38,633 nucleotides of DNA from Caulobacter sp. (GTDB lineage: Bacteria > Pseudomonadota > Alphaproteobacteria > Caulobacterales > Caulobacteraceae), in assembly GCA_030678995.1 (NCBI GenBank), contig JAUXTQ010000010.1:1-38633 (forward strand). Reading direction: 5' to 3'. Numbering within the stretch: position 1 is the stretch's first letter; every line of letters begins with the position of its first letter. Under the pieces are notes generated by a model. The model was given only the letters and a program-made list of their open reading frames with translations, was not told the origin of the DNA and made no database searches. Of this stretch, positions 16,930 through 25,210 are shown piece after piece. A program made the translations under genes and the position numbers.

Positions 16930-17812
16930 CGGTCTCTCCCGTATGGCTGAGGAACACCTTCTCCAGGTCGCCGCCGATCCAGCGGGCCTCGGTGACGGCG
17001 ACGTCGGCCTTGACCAGGGCCCTGATCAGGGCGGGCGCGTCGGCGCGGGGGATGGCGGCGAAGACGGCGCTGTCGCCATCGGCCTGGCCCCGGTCGCCGA
17101 GAATCTCAAGCACCTTCGCGGCCGGCGACGCGGTCAGGCGCAGCCGCTCGTTGACGGCGGTCAGCTGGTCGACCCGGCCTTCGGCCACCAGCTTGCCGTG
17201 GTCGAGGATGGCGACGGCGTCGCAGACCCGCTGCACCTCGTCCAGCTGGTGACTGGCCAGGATGATGGTCACCCCGTCCTTGTCGGCCAGCTCGCGCATC
17301 AGGGCGCGCATCTCCAGGATGCCGGCCGGGTCCATGCCACTGGTCGGCTCATCGAGGATCAGCAGTTCGGGTTTGGTCAGCAGGGCGGCGGCAAGCGCCA
17401 GGCGCTGCTTCATGCCTACCGAATAGCCGTTCACCTTGCGGTCGGCGGCGTCGGTCAGGCCGACGCGGTCCAGCCAGCCCTCGATGTCCGGGGCCTTCTC
17501 GCCGGAGGCCAGGGCCAGCATCCTGAGGGTCTCGCGGCCGGTCAGCCAGGGCAGGAAACGCGGCGTCTCGATCACCGCCCCGATCCGGCGCAGGGCCCGG
17601 ATGTCGCCCGCCGGGGCGCCCAGCAGGCGGGTCTCGCCGGTGGTCGGCCGCACCAGACCCAGGACGATGCGGAACAGGGTGCTCTTGCCCGCCCCGTTGG
17701 GGCCCAGGATGCCGAAGACGCCGCCGCGCGGGATGTTCAGGGTCAGACTGTCCAACGCCTTGACCGTCCCATAGGCCTTGCTGACCTGGGCGGCCTCGAG
17801 GGCGAAACTCAT
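16919..17812 (-). CDS. ABC transporter ATP-binding protein
   Basis: The 297-residue protein couples ATP hydrolysis to the adjacent permease at the inner membrane. It has Walker A GPNGAGKST (37-45), a signature with SVGMKQR (131-137, departing from LSGGQ as in many CcmA/NatA-type exporters), Walker B LLILDEP (150-156) and the switch His in ASHQLDEV. A C-terminal regulatory stretch after about residue 220 ends in LEKVFLSHTGE, typical of ABC-2 exporter ATPases. It is divergent from the phosphodiesterase gene, 118 nt apart, so the promoters must share that gap. Confidence 0.88.
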   Translation of the reverse strand: MSFALEAAQVSKAYGTVKALDSLTLNIPRGGVFGILGPNGAGKSTLFRIVLGLVRPTTGETRLLGAPAGDIRALRRIGAVIETPRFLPWLTGRETLRMLALASGEKAPDIEGWLDRVGLTDAADRKVNGYSVGMKQRLALAAALLTKPELLILDEPTSGMDPAGILEMRALMRELADKDGVTIILASHQLDEVQRVCDAVAILDHGKLVAEGRVDQLTAVNERLRLTASPAAKVLEILGDRGQADGDSAVFAAIPRADAPALIRALVKADVAVTEARWIGGDLEKVFLSHTGETDAG

Positions 17813-17930
17813 TGGGTCATCCGGCGGCCCGCTCCCCGGTCATGGCTGTGTGACATGGGGCGACTATGACCATCTGTCTTGAGTCCGCCAAGCGCTCCGG
17901 TGCAGATGGAGCGCCGACGAGAGGAAGACC

Positions 17931-19154
17931 ATGACCGCACTGACCCGCCGCCTGTTGCTGGCCCTGGCCGCGCTGCTGCTGACCGCCGCGCCGGTCGCCG
18001 CTGGCGGGCCGGCGCCGCTGATCCTGGTGTCCATCGACGGCTTCCGCGCCGACTATATCGGCCGGGGGATCACCCCGACGCTGGCGGCGCTGGCGGAGGA
18101 GGGGGCCTGGGCCACGGAGGGCATGCGGCCCTCGTTCCCGTCCAACACCCTCCCCAACCACTACACCCTGGTCACCGGCCTGCGCCCCGACCACCACGGC
18201 ATCACCGACAACACCCTGTTCGACGCCGCGCGGCCGGGGGTGAAGTTCAGCATGGGCGCCCGCGACCAGGTCGAGGACCGCTTCTGGTGGGACGGCGGCG
18301 AGCCGGTCTGGGTGACCGCCGAGCGGGCGGGGATGAAGACCGCGACCACGTTCTGGCCCGGGTCCGAGGCGGCGGTTCGCGGCGTGCGGCCGACGACCTG
18401 GTTCCCCTATGACGAGGCGCTGTCAGCCTTCGACCGGGTCGATCGCCTGTTGGGCTGGCTGGACCTGCCGGAGGCGGAGCGTCCAGGGTTCATGACCCTC
18501 TATTTCGAAGCCGTGGACACCCAGGGCCACCGGTTCGGTCCCGATAGCCCCGAGCTCAACCAGGCCCTGCGCGGCGTGGACGCCGCCCTGGCCCGGCTGG
18601 TGGCCGGCCTCAAGGCCCGCGGGCTGTACGACCGGATCAACCTGGTGGTGGTCGCCGACCACGGCATGGCCGGGACCAGCCCAGAGCGGGTGGTCTTCGT
18701 CGACGACATCACCCCGCTGGACAGCTTCACCGTGGTGACCATGGGCTGGACCGCCAGCCTGATCCCCCGCACGCCGCAGGCCGAGGCGGCCCTGGTCGGC
18801 AAGCACCCGCACTTCGAGTGCTGGCGCAAGGGCGAGATGCCGGCGCGACTGGGCTATGGAACCCATCCGCGCATTCCGCCGATCATCTGCCTGTCGCAGA
18901 CCGGCTGGGTGGTCACCACCCGCGCCCGCTACGCCGAGCGGCCGATGACGCGCGTTGGCGGCTCGCACGGCGCCGATCCTCACGACCCGGCCATGCGGGC
19001 GTTGTTCATCGCGCGGGGGCCGGGTCTTCGACCGGGGAGTCGGCTGCCGGTATTCGACAATGTCTCGGTCTATCCCCTGGTGATGACCCTGCTGGGTCTC
19101 ACTGCCCAGCCTAACGACGGCGATCCGGCCGCGACCGCCGCCGCCCTGAGGTAG
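17931..19154 (+). CDS. NPP-type nucleotide pyrophosphatase/phosphodiesterase, exported
   Basis: This is an alkaline-phosphatase-superfamily enzyme of the nucleotide pyrophosphatase/phosphodiesterase type, probably periplasmic. A Sec signal peptide covers residues 1-24 (RRLLLALAALLLTAAPVAAG). The two-metal site is complete: Asp36 in SIDGF, the nucleophile Thr73 in FPSNTLPNHYTLVTG, Asp196 and His200 in EAVDTQGH, Asp243-His244 in VADHGM and His346 in GSHGADP, with spacing like characterised bacterial NPPs. The 407-residue length is normal. The substrate could be nucleotides or phosphodiester lipids. AGAGGAAG precedes the ATG. Confidence 0.88.
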   Translation: MTALTRRLLLALAALLLTAAPVAAGGPAPLILVSIDGFRADYIGRGITPTLAALAEEGAWATEGMRPSFPSNTLPNHYTLVTGLRPDHHGITDNTLFDAARPGVKFSMGARDQVEDRFWWDGGEPVWVTAERAGMKTATTFWPGSEAAVRGVRPTTWFPYDEALSAFDRVDRLLGWLDLPEAERPGFMTLYFEAVDTQGHRFGPDSPELNQALRGVDAALARLVAGLKARGLYDRINLVVVADHGMAGTSPERVVFVDDITPLDSFTVVTMGWTASLIPRTPQAEAALVGKHPHFECWRKGEMPARLGYGTHPRIPPIICLSQTGWVVTTRARYAERPMTRVGGSHGADPHDPAMRALFIARGPGLRPGSRLPVFDNVSVYPLVMTLLGLTAQPNDGDPAATAAALR

Positions 19155-19175
19155 CCGGCTGATGTTGAGGCCGGC

Positions 19176-19215
19176 TTGACGATATAGTTTCAATATGCGT
19201 TAAATATTGCGTCAA
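19176..19215 (+). promoter_or_regulatory. Candidate ArsR operator and promoter of the VOC-ArsR-SRPBCC operon
   Basis: CAATAT (19191-19196) and ATATTG (19204-19209) form a perfect inverted repeat with a 7-nt centre. It is nested in an outer pair TTGACG/CGTCAA (19176-19181, 19210-19215). TTGACG may also serve as the -35 box. The AT-rich stretch stands out from the GC-rich surroundings. It fits autorepression by the ArsR protein two genes downstream. Confidence 0.6.
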
Positions 19216-19233
19216 TCGCAACGGGGCTCCGTC

Positions 19234-19701
19234 ATGGCCAGTCATCCCGCCCTCGCTTCCGCCGTGGTCTACAAGGACCCCAAGGCGGCGCTGAAATTCC
19301 TCGAGGCGGCCTTCGGCTTCGAGCTGACGCTGCTGATCGAGGACGCCGACGGCAACCTGGCCCATTCCCAGATGAGCTACGGCGACTCGATTGTCATGAT
19401 CGGCAACGAATGGACCGAGGAGCACAGGAGCCCGACCTCCATCGGCGGTCTGATGACCCAGACGGTGCATATCCAGGTTCCGGACGGGCAGGGCAGCGTG
19501 GACGACCATTGCGCGCGCGCGCGCAGGGCCGGGGCGGTGATCATCGCCGAGCCGGAGACCCAGTTTTACGGCGACCGCACCTATCGCTGCAAAGACCCGG
19601 AAGGCCACATCTGGACCGTCAGCCAGACCGTCGAGGTGATGACGCCGGCGGAATGGGACGCCAAGGACATGGGCCTGAAGACCACGGTCCATAAAGGCTG
19701 A
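19234..19701 (+). CDS. VOC-family (glyoxalase/bleomycin-resistance fold) protein
   Basis: The 155-residue protein has the paired beta-alpha-beta-beta-beta modules of the vicinal oxygen chelate fold: AVVYKDPKAALKFLEAAFGF followed by ELTLLIEDADGNLAHSQMSY, then VHIQVPDGQGSVDDHCARAR, GAVIIAEPETQFYGDRTYRC and KDPEGHIWTVSQ. Members act as dioxygenases, isomerases or drug-binding proteins; the activity here is undefined. The ATG at 19234 (ASHPALASAVVY) is preferred to a TTG at 19207 that lies inside the presumed operator. Its stop overlaps the next start by one base. Confidence 0.82.
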   Translation: MASHPALASAVVYKDPKAALKFLEAAFGFELTLLIEDADGNLAHSQMSYGDSIVMIGNEWTEEHRSPTSIGGLMTQTVHIQVPDGQGSVDDHCARARRAGAVIIAEPETQFYGDRTYRCKDPEGHIWTVSQTVEVMTPAEWDAKDMGLKTTVHKG

Positions 19702-20045
19702 TGCCGGCCGCCGCCCGCCTCGACGAGACGCTCGACGCGACTCTGGCCGCCCTGGCCGACCCGCATCGGCGCAAGGTCGTCGAACTGCTGCGCGTGGGGC
19801 CGCGGCGGGCCGGGGAGCTGGCCCAGGCGACCGGCCTGACCCCGCCGGCCATGAGCCGTCACCTGCGCACCCTGCGCCGCTCCGGGCTGGTCGAGGAGAC
19901 CTCGCCCGAATTTGACGCCCGCGTGCGCGTCTATCAGCTGAGGCCCGAGCCCATGGTTCATCTGCTGCGCTGGCTGGAGGAGAGCGAACGAATGTGGACG
20001 GTCCAGCTGGCCGCCTTCAAGGCGCATCTGGAGACGCCGGGCTGA
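19701..20045 (+). CDS. ArsR-family winged-helix repressor
   Basis: The 114-residue regulator has the ArsR winged helix: TLAALADPHRRKVVELLRVG, PRRAGELAQATGLTPPAMSR (recognition region, about 34-53), HLRTLRRSGLVEE and the wing DARVRVYQLRPEP. It lacks the CVC-type metal site of arsenic sensors, so a metal signal is unlikely. ArsR proteins of this kind are commonly paired with an SRPBCC-domain protein as here. It probably binds the inverted repeat upstream of the VOC gene. Both neighbours overlap it by one base. Confidence 0.88.
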   Translation: MPAAARLDETLDATLAALADPHRRKVVELLRVGPRRAGELAQATGLTPPAMSRHLRTLRRSGLVEETSPEFDARVRVYQLRPEPMVHLLRWLEESERMWTVQLAAFKAHLETPG

Positions 20046-20509
20046 TGGCCTCGCGCGTCGTCGTCGCCCTGCGGGTCAAGGCTTCGCCCCTGCGCGCCTT
20101 CGAGGCCTTCACGGCCGAGATCGGCCAGTGGTGGAAGCCCAACAGCCTGTTCGCCTTCACCCCGCGCGCGCCGGGCGTGCTGTCGTTCGACGGCCATGAG
20201 CGGCTGATCGAGACCCGCGAGGGCGGCAAGGTGTTCGAGGTCGGCAGGGTGAGCGTCTGGGAGCCCGGCGTCCGGCTGGTGCTCGGCTGGCGCCAGGCGA
20301 CCTTCACCCCGGACATGGCCACCGAGGTCGAGGTGACCTTCGAGGCCGTCGGCGAGGAAGAGACCCGCGTCACCGTCAGCCATTCCGGCTGGGACAGCGT
20401 CCCGACCGACCATCTGGCCAAGCACGGCTTCCCCGAGACGGTGTTCCTGGCGCGCCACGGCGAATGGTGGCGGGCATTGTTGGGGGCGATGCGGGAGTAT
20501 CTGGGGTGA
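20045..20509 (+). CDS. SRPBCC (AHSA1-like) domain protein
   Basis: The 154-residue protein has the helix-grip fold of the AHSA1/START-like SRPBCC group: SRVVVALRVKASPLRAFEAF, TAEIGQWWKP, then VSVWEPGVRLVLGWRQATF and VEVTFEAVGEEETRVTVSHS with a C-terminal helix EWWRALLGAMREYL. Such proteins bind small hydrophobic ligands in a cavity and often sit next to ArsR regulators. The ATG at 20045 overlaps the arsR stop; an upstream in-frame ATG (19994) lies inside arsR and adds non-family residues. Confidence 0.85.
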   Translation: MASRVVVALRVKASPLRAFEAFTAEIGQWWKPNSLFAFTPRAPGVLSFDGHERLIETREGGKVFEVGRVSVWEPGVRLVLGWRQATFTPDMATEVEVTFEAVGEEETRVTVSHSGWDSVPTDHLAKHGFPETVFLARHGEWWRALLGAMREYLG

Positions 20510-20531
20510 GGCACTGGAAGATCGTGCGTGG

Positions 20532-20615
20532 TTCGACACGCACCCTGCGGGTGCTGCTCACCATGACGTATACAAATGCACGTCATCCTGAGCAGGCCTG
20601 AAGGGCCGTGTCGAA
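20532..20615. repeat. 84-bp palindromic intergenic element
   Basis: Outer arms TTCGACACG (20532-20540) and CGTGTCGAA (20607-20615) enclose ATGACGT/ACGTCAT (20563-20569, 20580-20586), plus two minor hairpins, CACCC/GGGTG and GGCC/GGCC. It lies between the SRPBCC and YjbR genes. The AAGGA at its right edge is the only Shine-Dalgarno-like sequence before the YjbR ATG. It looks like a REP-type mobile palindrome. Confidence 0.7.
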
Positions 20616-20628
20616 GGACGCAACCTGA

Positions 20629-20973
20629 ATGAACCAGTCCGACATCCGCGCCATCGCCCTGTCGCTGCCGGAGGCGCAGGAGCATCCCCACTTCGACCGG
20701 CCGTCGTTCCGGGTGCGGGGCAAGATCTTCGTCACCCTGCCGCCGGTGACCGAGGGTGGACCGAAGCTGGTGGTCCTGAAGTTGCCCGAGCTGGTTAAGG
20801 AGTCCCTGCAGCAGACCGACGCCGGCGCCGTTGTGTCGCTGGGAAACTGGGACAAGGGCGGCTGGACGCAACTCGACATCGGGCGCATGGACGAGGACAA
20901 GATGGCCGATCTGGTGCGCCTCGCCTGGCGTCAGGTCGCACCGAAAAAGCTGCTGACCGGGGGGATGGCATGA
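20629..20973 (+). CDS. MmcQ/YjbR-family protein
   Basis: The 114-residue protein belongs to the YjbR/MmcQ family, a small CyaY-like fold proposed to bind DNA: DIRAIALSLPEAQEHPHFDR, PSFRVRGKIFVTLPP, LVVLKLPELVKESLQQT, GGWTQLDIGRMDEDKMADLV with the terminal LAWRQVAPKKLL. Function is unestablished. Its stop overlaps the MFS start in an ATGA junction, so the two proteins are probably made together. Confidence 0.82.
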   Translation: MNQSDIRAIALSLPEAQEHPHFDRPSFRVRGKIFVTLPPVTEGGPKLVVLKLPELVKESLQQTDAGAVVSLGNWDKGGWTQLDIGRMDEDKMADLVRLAWRQVAPKKLLTGGMA

Positions 20974-22268
20974 CGGCGACGGAACAGACGCGGGGCGGCC
21001 GACGCGCCGCGTTCGGTTTCATCTTCGCCTCGTCGGTGATGAACGCCATTTCGTTCGGGATCATGATCCCGATCCTGCCCAACCTGGTGAAGATGTTCAC
21101 CGGCGGCGACACGGCCGCCGCCTCCGAATGGAACGTGGTGTTCGCCGTCACCTGGGGCGTGATGCAATTCGTCATCGGCCCGATCCTGGGCATGTTGTCC
21201 GACCGCTTCGGCCGCCGGCCGGTGCTGTTGCTGTCAATCTTCGGACTGGGGGTCGATTTCCTGTTCATGGCGGTGGCCCCGACCCTCTCCTGGCTGCTCG
21301 TGGGCCGCATCCTCAACGGCATGACCGCCGCCAGCTTCTCAACGGCCAATGCCTATGTGGCCGACGTCACCCCGCCAGAGCAGCGCGCCAAGGTGTTCGG
21401 CTGGATGGGCTCGGCCTTCAGTTTCGGCTTCCTCATCGGACCGGTGTTGGGCGGCTGGTTGGGCGACATCAGCCTGGCCATGCCGGACCCGGTGATTGCC
21501 GGTCACACCTTCGACATGGCCCTGCGCCTGCCGTTCTTCGTCGCCGCGAGCCTGACCCTGGTCAACTTCCTCTACGGGCTGTTCGTGCTGCCCGAGTCCC
21601 TGCCGTTGGAAAAGCGTGCGGTGCGGTTCGACTGGAAGAAGGCCAATCCGGTGGGCTCGCTGCGGCTGTTGCGGTCGCACCCCGACCTGTTGGGCCTGGC
21701 TGCCGTGCTGTTCCTGTTCCAGCTGGCGCACACGGTGCTGCCGAGCATCTTCGTGCTCTACACGGGCTACCGTTACAACTGGTCGCCCGGCTTCATGGGT
21801 CTGACCATGGGGATCACCGGCGTCCTCGGCATCGTGGTGTCGATCTTCCTGGTCAGCCCGGTGGTCAAGCGGATCGGCGAGCGTGGCGCGCTGCTGACCG
21901 GGGCCTTTTTCGGCGCGGCCGGGTTCGCCATCTACGGCTTTGCCCCGGACACGATCTGGTACCTCGCGGGCACGCCGGTATTCGCCCTGATGGGACTGAT
22001 GACGCCGGGCCTGATGGGCCTGATGAGCCGGCGGGTGCAGCCGCAGGAACAGGGCCAGTTGCAGGGGGCCAGCCAGAGCTTGCAGGGGATAGCCTCGATC
22101 CTCGGACCGATGGTCTTCGGGTTGATCTTCGCCTGGTCGATCCGCCACGAGGCCTTCCACGTCCCGGGCCTGGCCATCTTCGTGGCCGCCGGCCTGCTGG
22201 CGCTGGCCTTTGTCATCGGCCTGGGCGTCGCACGGCCCCTGCCGTCAGCGGAACCCAAGCTCGCCTGA
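20970..22268 (+). CDS. MFS transporter, tetracycline-resistance-like (DHA1)
   Basis: The 432-residue inner-membrane protein has about 12 hydrophobic helices and the MFS motif A between helices 2 and 3, GMLSDRFGRRPVL (74-86). The GSAFSFGFLIGPVLGGWLGD stretch in helix 5 carries the antiporter motif C (GPxxGG) typical of drug/proton antiporters. It resembles the TetA/TCR-type subgroup but clinical tetracycline resistance cannot be claimed from sequence. No dedicated TetR-type regulator is adjacent; expression probably follows the preceding YjbR gene. Confidence 0.85.
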   Translation: MTATEQTRGGRRAAFGFIFASSVMNAISFGIMIPILPNLVKMFTGGDTAAASEWNVVFAVTWGVMQFVIGPILGMLSDRFGRRPVLLLSIFGLGVDFLFMAVAPTLSWLLVGRILNGMTAASFSTANAYVADVTPPEQRAKVFGWMGSAFSFGFLIGPVLGGWLGDISLAMPDPVIAGHTFDMALRLPFFVAASLTLVNFLYGLFVLPESLPLEKRAVRFDWKKANPVGSLRLLRSHPDLLGLAAVLFLFQLAHTVLPSIFVLYTGYRYNWSPGFMGLTMGITGVLGIVVSIFLVSPVVKRIGERGALLTGAFFGAAGFAIYGFAPDTIWYLAGTPVFALMGLMTPGLMGLMSRRVQPQEQGQLQGASQSLQGIASILGPMVFGLIFAWSIRHEAFHVPGLAIFVAAGLLALAFVIGLGVARPLPSAEPKLA

Positions 22269-22345
22269 GGTCTTGTATGGCCATCATTGCGCCTGAAATC
22301 TTGGGTGTTCTGCCGGGCGGGGCGACACTCAACCTGCGAAGACTC

Positions 22346-23770
22346 ATGCGCGCTGCAATCCTTCTGCCGACACTCCTGCTTCTGGCCGCCTGCGATCCGC
22401 AGTCGACGTCCCGGGCGCAATCCCAGGACCCGGGGGGCGCCGAGCTGGTCCAGCCGACCAAGGCGCCGCCGTCCAGCGCCGAGGGCATGAAGACTTCCTT
22501 CGCCCCGGTGGTGAAACGGGCCGCGCCGGCGGTGGTCAACGTCTCCAGCCGTCGGGTGGTGCGCCAGCGGGTCGACCCCTTCTGGGACCTGTTCACCGGC
22601 CGGGGCGGGGTGCCGCAGGAGCGGATCGCCCAGTCCCTGGGCTCGGGCGCCATCGTCCGCGCCGACGGGGTCATCCTGACCAACAATCACAACATCGACG
22701 GCGCCGACGAGATCATGGTGCAGCTGGCTGACCGGCGGGAGTTCCCGGCCCGGGTGCTGCTGGCCGATCCCCGGTCCGACCTGGCGGTGCTGAAGATTGA
22801 CGTGGGCGCCGAGCGCCTGCCGGTGATCGCCATCGACGACCAGGAGATCATGGAGGTCGGCGACCTGGTGCTGGCCATCGGCAATCCCTTCGGCGTTGGC
22901 CAGACGGTGACCAACGGGATCATTTCCGCCACCGCCCGCTCGAACGTCGGGATCACCGACTACAGCTTCTTCATCCAGACCGACGCGGCCATCAATCCGG
23001 GCAACAGCGGCGGGCCGCTGGTCGACATGGACGGTGACCTGATCGGCATCAACACCGCCATCCTGTCGCGCTCGGGGACTTCGTCCGGCGTCGGCTTCGC
23101 CATTCCCGCCGCCATGGCCCGCCAGGTGGTCAACGCGGCCCTGGGCGGCGACCACGCGGTGGTCCGGCCCTGGCTGGGCGCGCGCACCCAGGCGGTGACG
23201 GCCGACATCGCCCGCAGCCTGGGCCTGCCCGCGCCGCGCGGCGTGGTGGTCACCGATGTCTGGCCCGGCGGCCCGGCCCAGAGGGCGGGCATAAAGGTCG
23301 GCGACGTGATCCTCTCCGTCGGCGGTCAGCCGGTGAACGATGAGGGCGGCGCGACGTACCAGTTCGGCTCGCGCCGGACCGGGGAGGTGGTGGCCGTGCG
23401 CATCCTGCGGGACGGCGCCGAGCGCAACCTGTCCGTCCGCGCCGAGGCTCCGTCGCGCGGCCAGGCGGACGAGAAGACCATCTCCGGGCCCAACCCCTTC
23501 CAGGGGGCCACGGTGGCCAGCCTGTCGCCGGCGGTCGCTGACGAAATCGGCGTCGATCCCTTCGCCGGCCAGGGCGTGGTGGTCACCCGCGTATCCCAGG
23601 GCTTCGCCCAGCAGGCGGGCCTGAAGGCCGGCGACATGGTCCGCGAGGTCAACGGCCGGCAGATTCGCTCGATGGCCGACCTCAACGCCGCCCTCGGCCA
23701 GGGCGGCCGCAGCTGGCGCGTGACCATCCAGCGCGACGGCCGCCTGATCACCGCGGCGTTCCGGACGTAG
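22346..23770 (+). CDS. DegP/DegQ-type serine protease, predicted lipoprotein
   Basis: This trypsin-like envelope protease has the triad His115 (NNHNIDGA), Asp145 (SDLAVLKID) and Ser221 (NPGNSGGPLVD), then two PDZ domains (about 276-366 and 387-474) for substrate sensing and oligomer control. Unusually, the N terminus MRAAILLPTLLLLAAC is a lipoprotein signal with the lipobox LAAC; Cys16 would be acylated, and Asp17 at +2 would favour inner-membrane retention by E. coli rules. The ATG at 22346 is chosen over 22277, which would bury the signal. Product is 474 residues. rarA follows behind a palindromic spacer. Confidence 0.88.
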   Translation: MRAAILLPTLLLLAACDPQSTSRAQSQDPGGAELVQPTKAPPSSAEGMKTSFAPVVKRAAPAVVNVSSRRVVRQRVDPFWDLFTGRGGVPQERIAQSLGSGAIVRADGVILTNNHNIDGADEIMVQLADRREFPARVLLADPRSDLAVLKIDVGAERLPVIAIDDQEIMEVGDLVLAIGNPFGVGQTVTNGIISATARSNVGITDYSFFIQTDAAINPGNSGGPLVDMDGDLIGINTAILSRSGTSSGVGFAIPAAMARQVVNAALGGDHAVVRPWLGARTQAVTADIARSLGLPAPRGVVVTDVWPGGPAQRAGIKVGDVILSVGGQPVNDEGGATYQFGSRRTGEVVAVRILRDGAERNLSVRAEAPSRGQADEKTISGPNPFQGATVASLSPAVADEIGVDPFAGQGVVVTRVSQGFAQQAGLKAGDMVREVNGRQIRSMADLNAALGQGGRSWRVTIQRDGRLITAAFRT

Positions 23771-23777
23771 TTTGCGC

Positions 23778-23862
23778 GGGGACATGCACTTCAGTGCGGG
23801 TCCCCTCCGTCCGAACGATCACGATTGGCCAACAGGGGACACGCACTGAAGTGCGTGTCCCC
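23778..23862. repeat. Paired GGGGACA palindromes between the protease and rarA
   Basis: Two related 28-bp palindromes lie 29 bp apart: 23778-23805 (imperfect) and 23835-23862 (arms GGGGACACGCACT and AGTGCGTGTCCCC around GA, perfect). Each could fold alone, or the copies could pair with each other. Similar GGGGACA-type ends occur at 30849 and 38434. They resemble REP sequences mobilised by RAYT transposases, none of which is in this window. Confidence 0.7.
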
Positions 23863-23884
23863 GATCACGTGCTAAACCCACCCC

Positions 23885-25189
23885 ATGTCCGACCTGTTCG
23901 AAGCCGCCGGCCTGACGCCCCATGCTCCCGCGCCGCTCGCCGAGCGGCTGCGGCCGCGTGACCTGGAGGAGGTGGTTGGCCAGGATCACCTGCTGGGCGA
24001 AGGCGGGCCGATTCGGCGGATGATCGCCGGCAACCGGCTGGGTTCGATGATCCTCTGGGGCCCGCCGGGCACCGGCAAGACGACCATCGCCCGGTTGCTG
24101 GCCAAGGCCGCCGGCTACGAGTTCCAGCAGATCAGCGCCGTCTTCTCCGGTGTCGCCGACCTGAAGAAGGCCTTCGAACAGGCCAGGATGCGCCGCGCGG
24201 CCGGCCAGTCGACCCTGCTGTTCGTCGACGAGATCCACCGCTTCAACCGCGCCCAGCAGGACGGCTTCCTGCCGTTCGTGGAGGAGGGGATCATCACCCT
24301 GGTCGGGGCGACCACCGAGAACCCCAGCTTCGAGCTCAACGGCGCCCTGCTGTCCCGCTGCCAGGTCTATGTCCTGCGGCGGCTGGACGAAGCGGCGATG
24401 GAGCAGCTGCTGGCCCGCGCCGAGGCGGAGGAGGGCCTGGCCCTGCCGCTGGAGCCGGCCGCCCGCGAGGCGATGATCGCCATGGCCGATGGCGACGGCC
24501 GCTACCTGCTGACCCTGGCCGAGACCCTGCTGGCCATCGGCGCGCCCAGACCGCTGACACCGGCGGAGCTGGGCGAGGTGCTGCAGAAGCGCAGCCCGGC
24601 CTACGACAAGGATCGGGAGGGCCACTACAACCTGATCAGCGCCCTGCATAAATCCGTACGCGGCAGCGATCCGGACGCGGCCCTCTACTGGCTGGCGCGG
24701 ATGCTGGACGGCGGCGAGGACCCGCTGTTCATCGCCCGGCGGCTGATGCGCATGGCCAGCGAGGACATCGGCGCGGCCGATCCGATGAGCCTCTTGCTCT
24801 GCAACGCCGCCAAGGACGCCTACGACTTCCTCGGCAGCCCCGAGGGCGAGCTGGCCCTGGCCCAGGCCTGCGTCCACATGGCCTGCGCCCCCAAGTCGGT
24901 GGCCGTCTACAAGGCCTTCGGCGCGGCGCGGAAGGCGGCGAAGGAGACCGGCTCGCTGGCCCCGCCCAGCCACATCCTCAATGCGCCGACCCGGCTGATG
25001 AAGGACCTCGGCTATGGGGCGGGGTATGCCTATGACCCGGATACCGAGGAGGGGTTCAGCGGCCAGAACTACTTCCCCGACGGGATGGAGCGGCGGGTGT
25101 TCTACGCGCCGAAGGGCGAGGGCCACGAGGGCAAGGTCCGCGAGCGGCTGGACCGCTGGGCGGCGCTGCGGCCGAAGAAGGGTGGCTGA
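23885..25189 (+). CDS. rarA: Replication-associated recombination AAA+ ATPase RarA (MgsA)
   Basis: RarA is a clamp-loader-like AAA+ ATPase acting at stalled replication forks. The 434-residue protein has the N-terminal LAERLRPRDLEEVVGQDHLL, Walker A GPPGTGKT (59-66), Walker B LLFVDEIHRF (111-120), sensor 1 GATTENPSFELN and the sensor 2/arginine-finger region LLSRCQVYVLRRL. The C-terminal tetramerisation domain is present (DPDAALYWLARMLDGGEDPL, IARRLMRMASEDIGAADP). It is complete. In alphaproteobacteria it is often near crcB and an rluC-type gene, as here. Confidence 0.96.
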   Translation: MSDLFEAAGLTPHAPAPLAERLRPRDLEEVVGQDHLLGEGGPIRRMIAGNRLGSMILWGPPGTGKTTIARLLAKAAGYEFQQISAVFSGVADLKKAFEQARMRRAAGQSTLLFVDEIHRFNRAQQDGFLPFVEEGIITLVGATTENPSFELNGALLSRCQVYVLRRLDEAAMEQLLARAEAEEGLALPLEPAAREAMIAMADGDGRYLLTLAETLLAIGAPRPLTPAELGEVLQKRSPAYDKDREGHYNLISALHKSVRGSDPDAALYWLARMLDGGEDPLFIARRLMRMASEDIGAADPMSLLLCNAAKDAYDFLGSPEGELALAQACVHMACAPKSVAVYKAFGAARKAAKETGSLAPPSHILNAPTRLMKDLGYGAGYAYDPDTEEGFSGQNYFPDGMERRVFYAPKGEGHEGKVRERLDRWAALRPKKGG

Positions 25190-25210
25190 CCGATCCTTCT
25201 CACCCCTATT

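Noticed and set aside
16688..17869. Plus-strand frame opposite the ABC exporter genes
   Set aside because: The minus strand has Walker A, Walker B and membrane helices; the plus-strand translation is low complexity.
17838..17871. GGTCAT/ATGACC inverted repeat between the ABC exporter and the phosphodiesterase
   Set aside because: Six-base arms 22 nt apart are expected by chance and no regulator gene is adjacent.
21128..22345. Upstream part of the 880-codon frame that ends in the protease
   Set aside because: It is an alternative frame of the MFS gene; the lipoprotein signal marks the true start at 22346.
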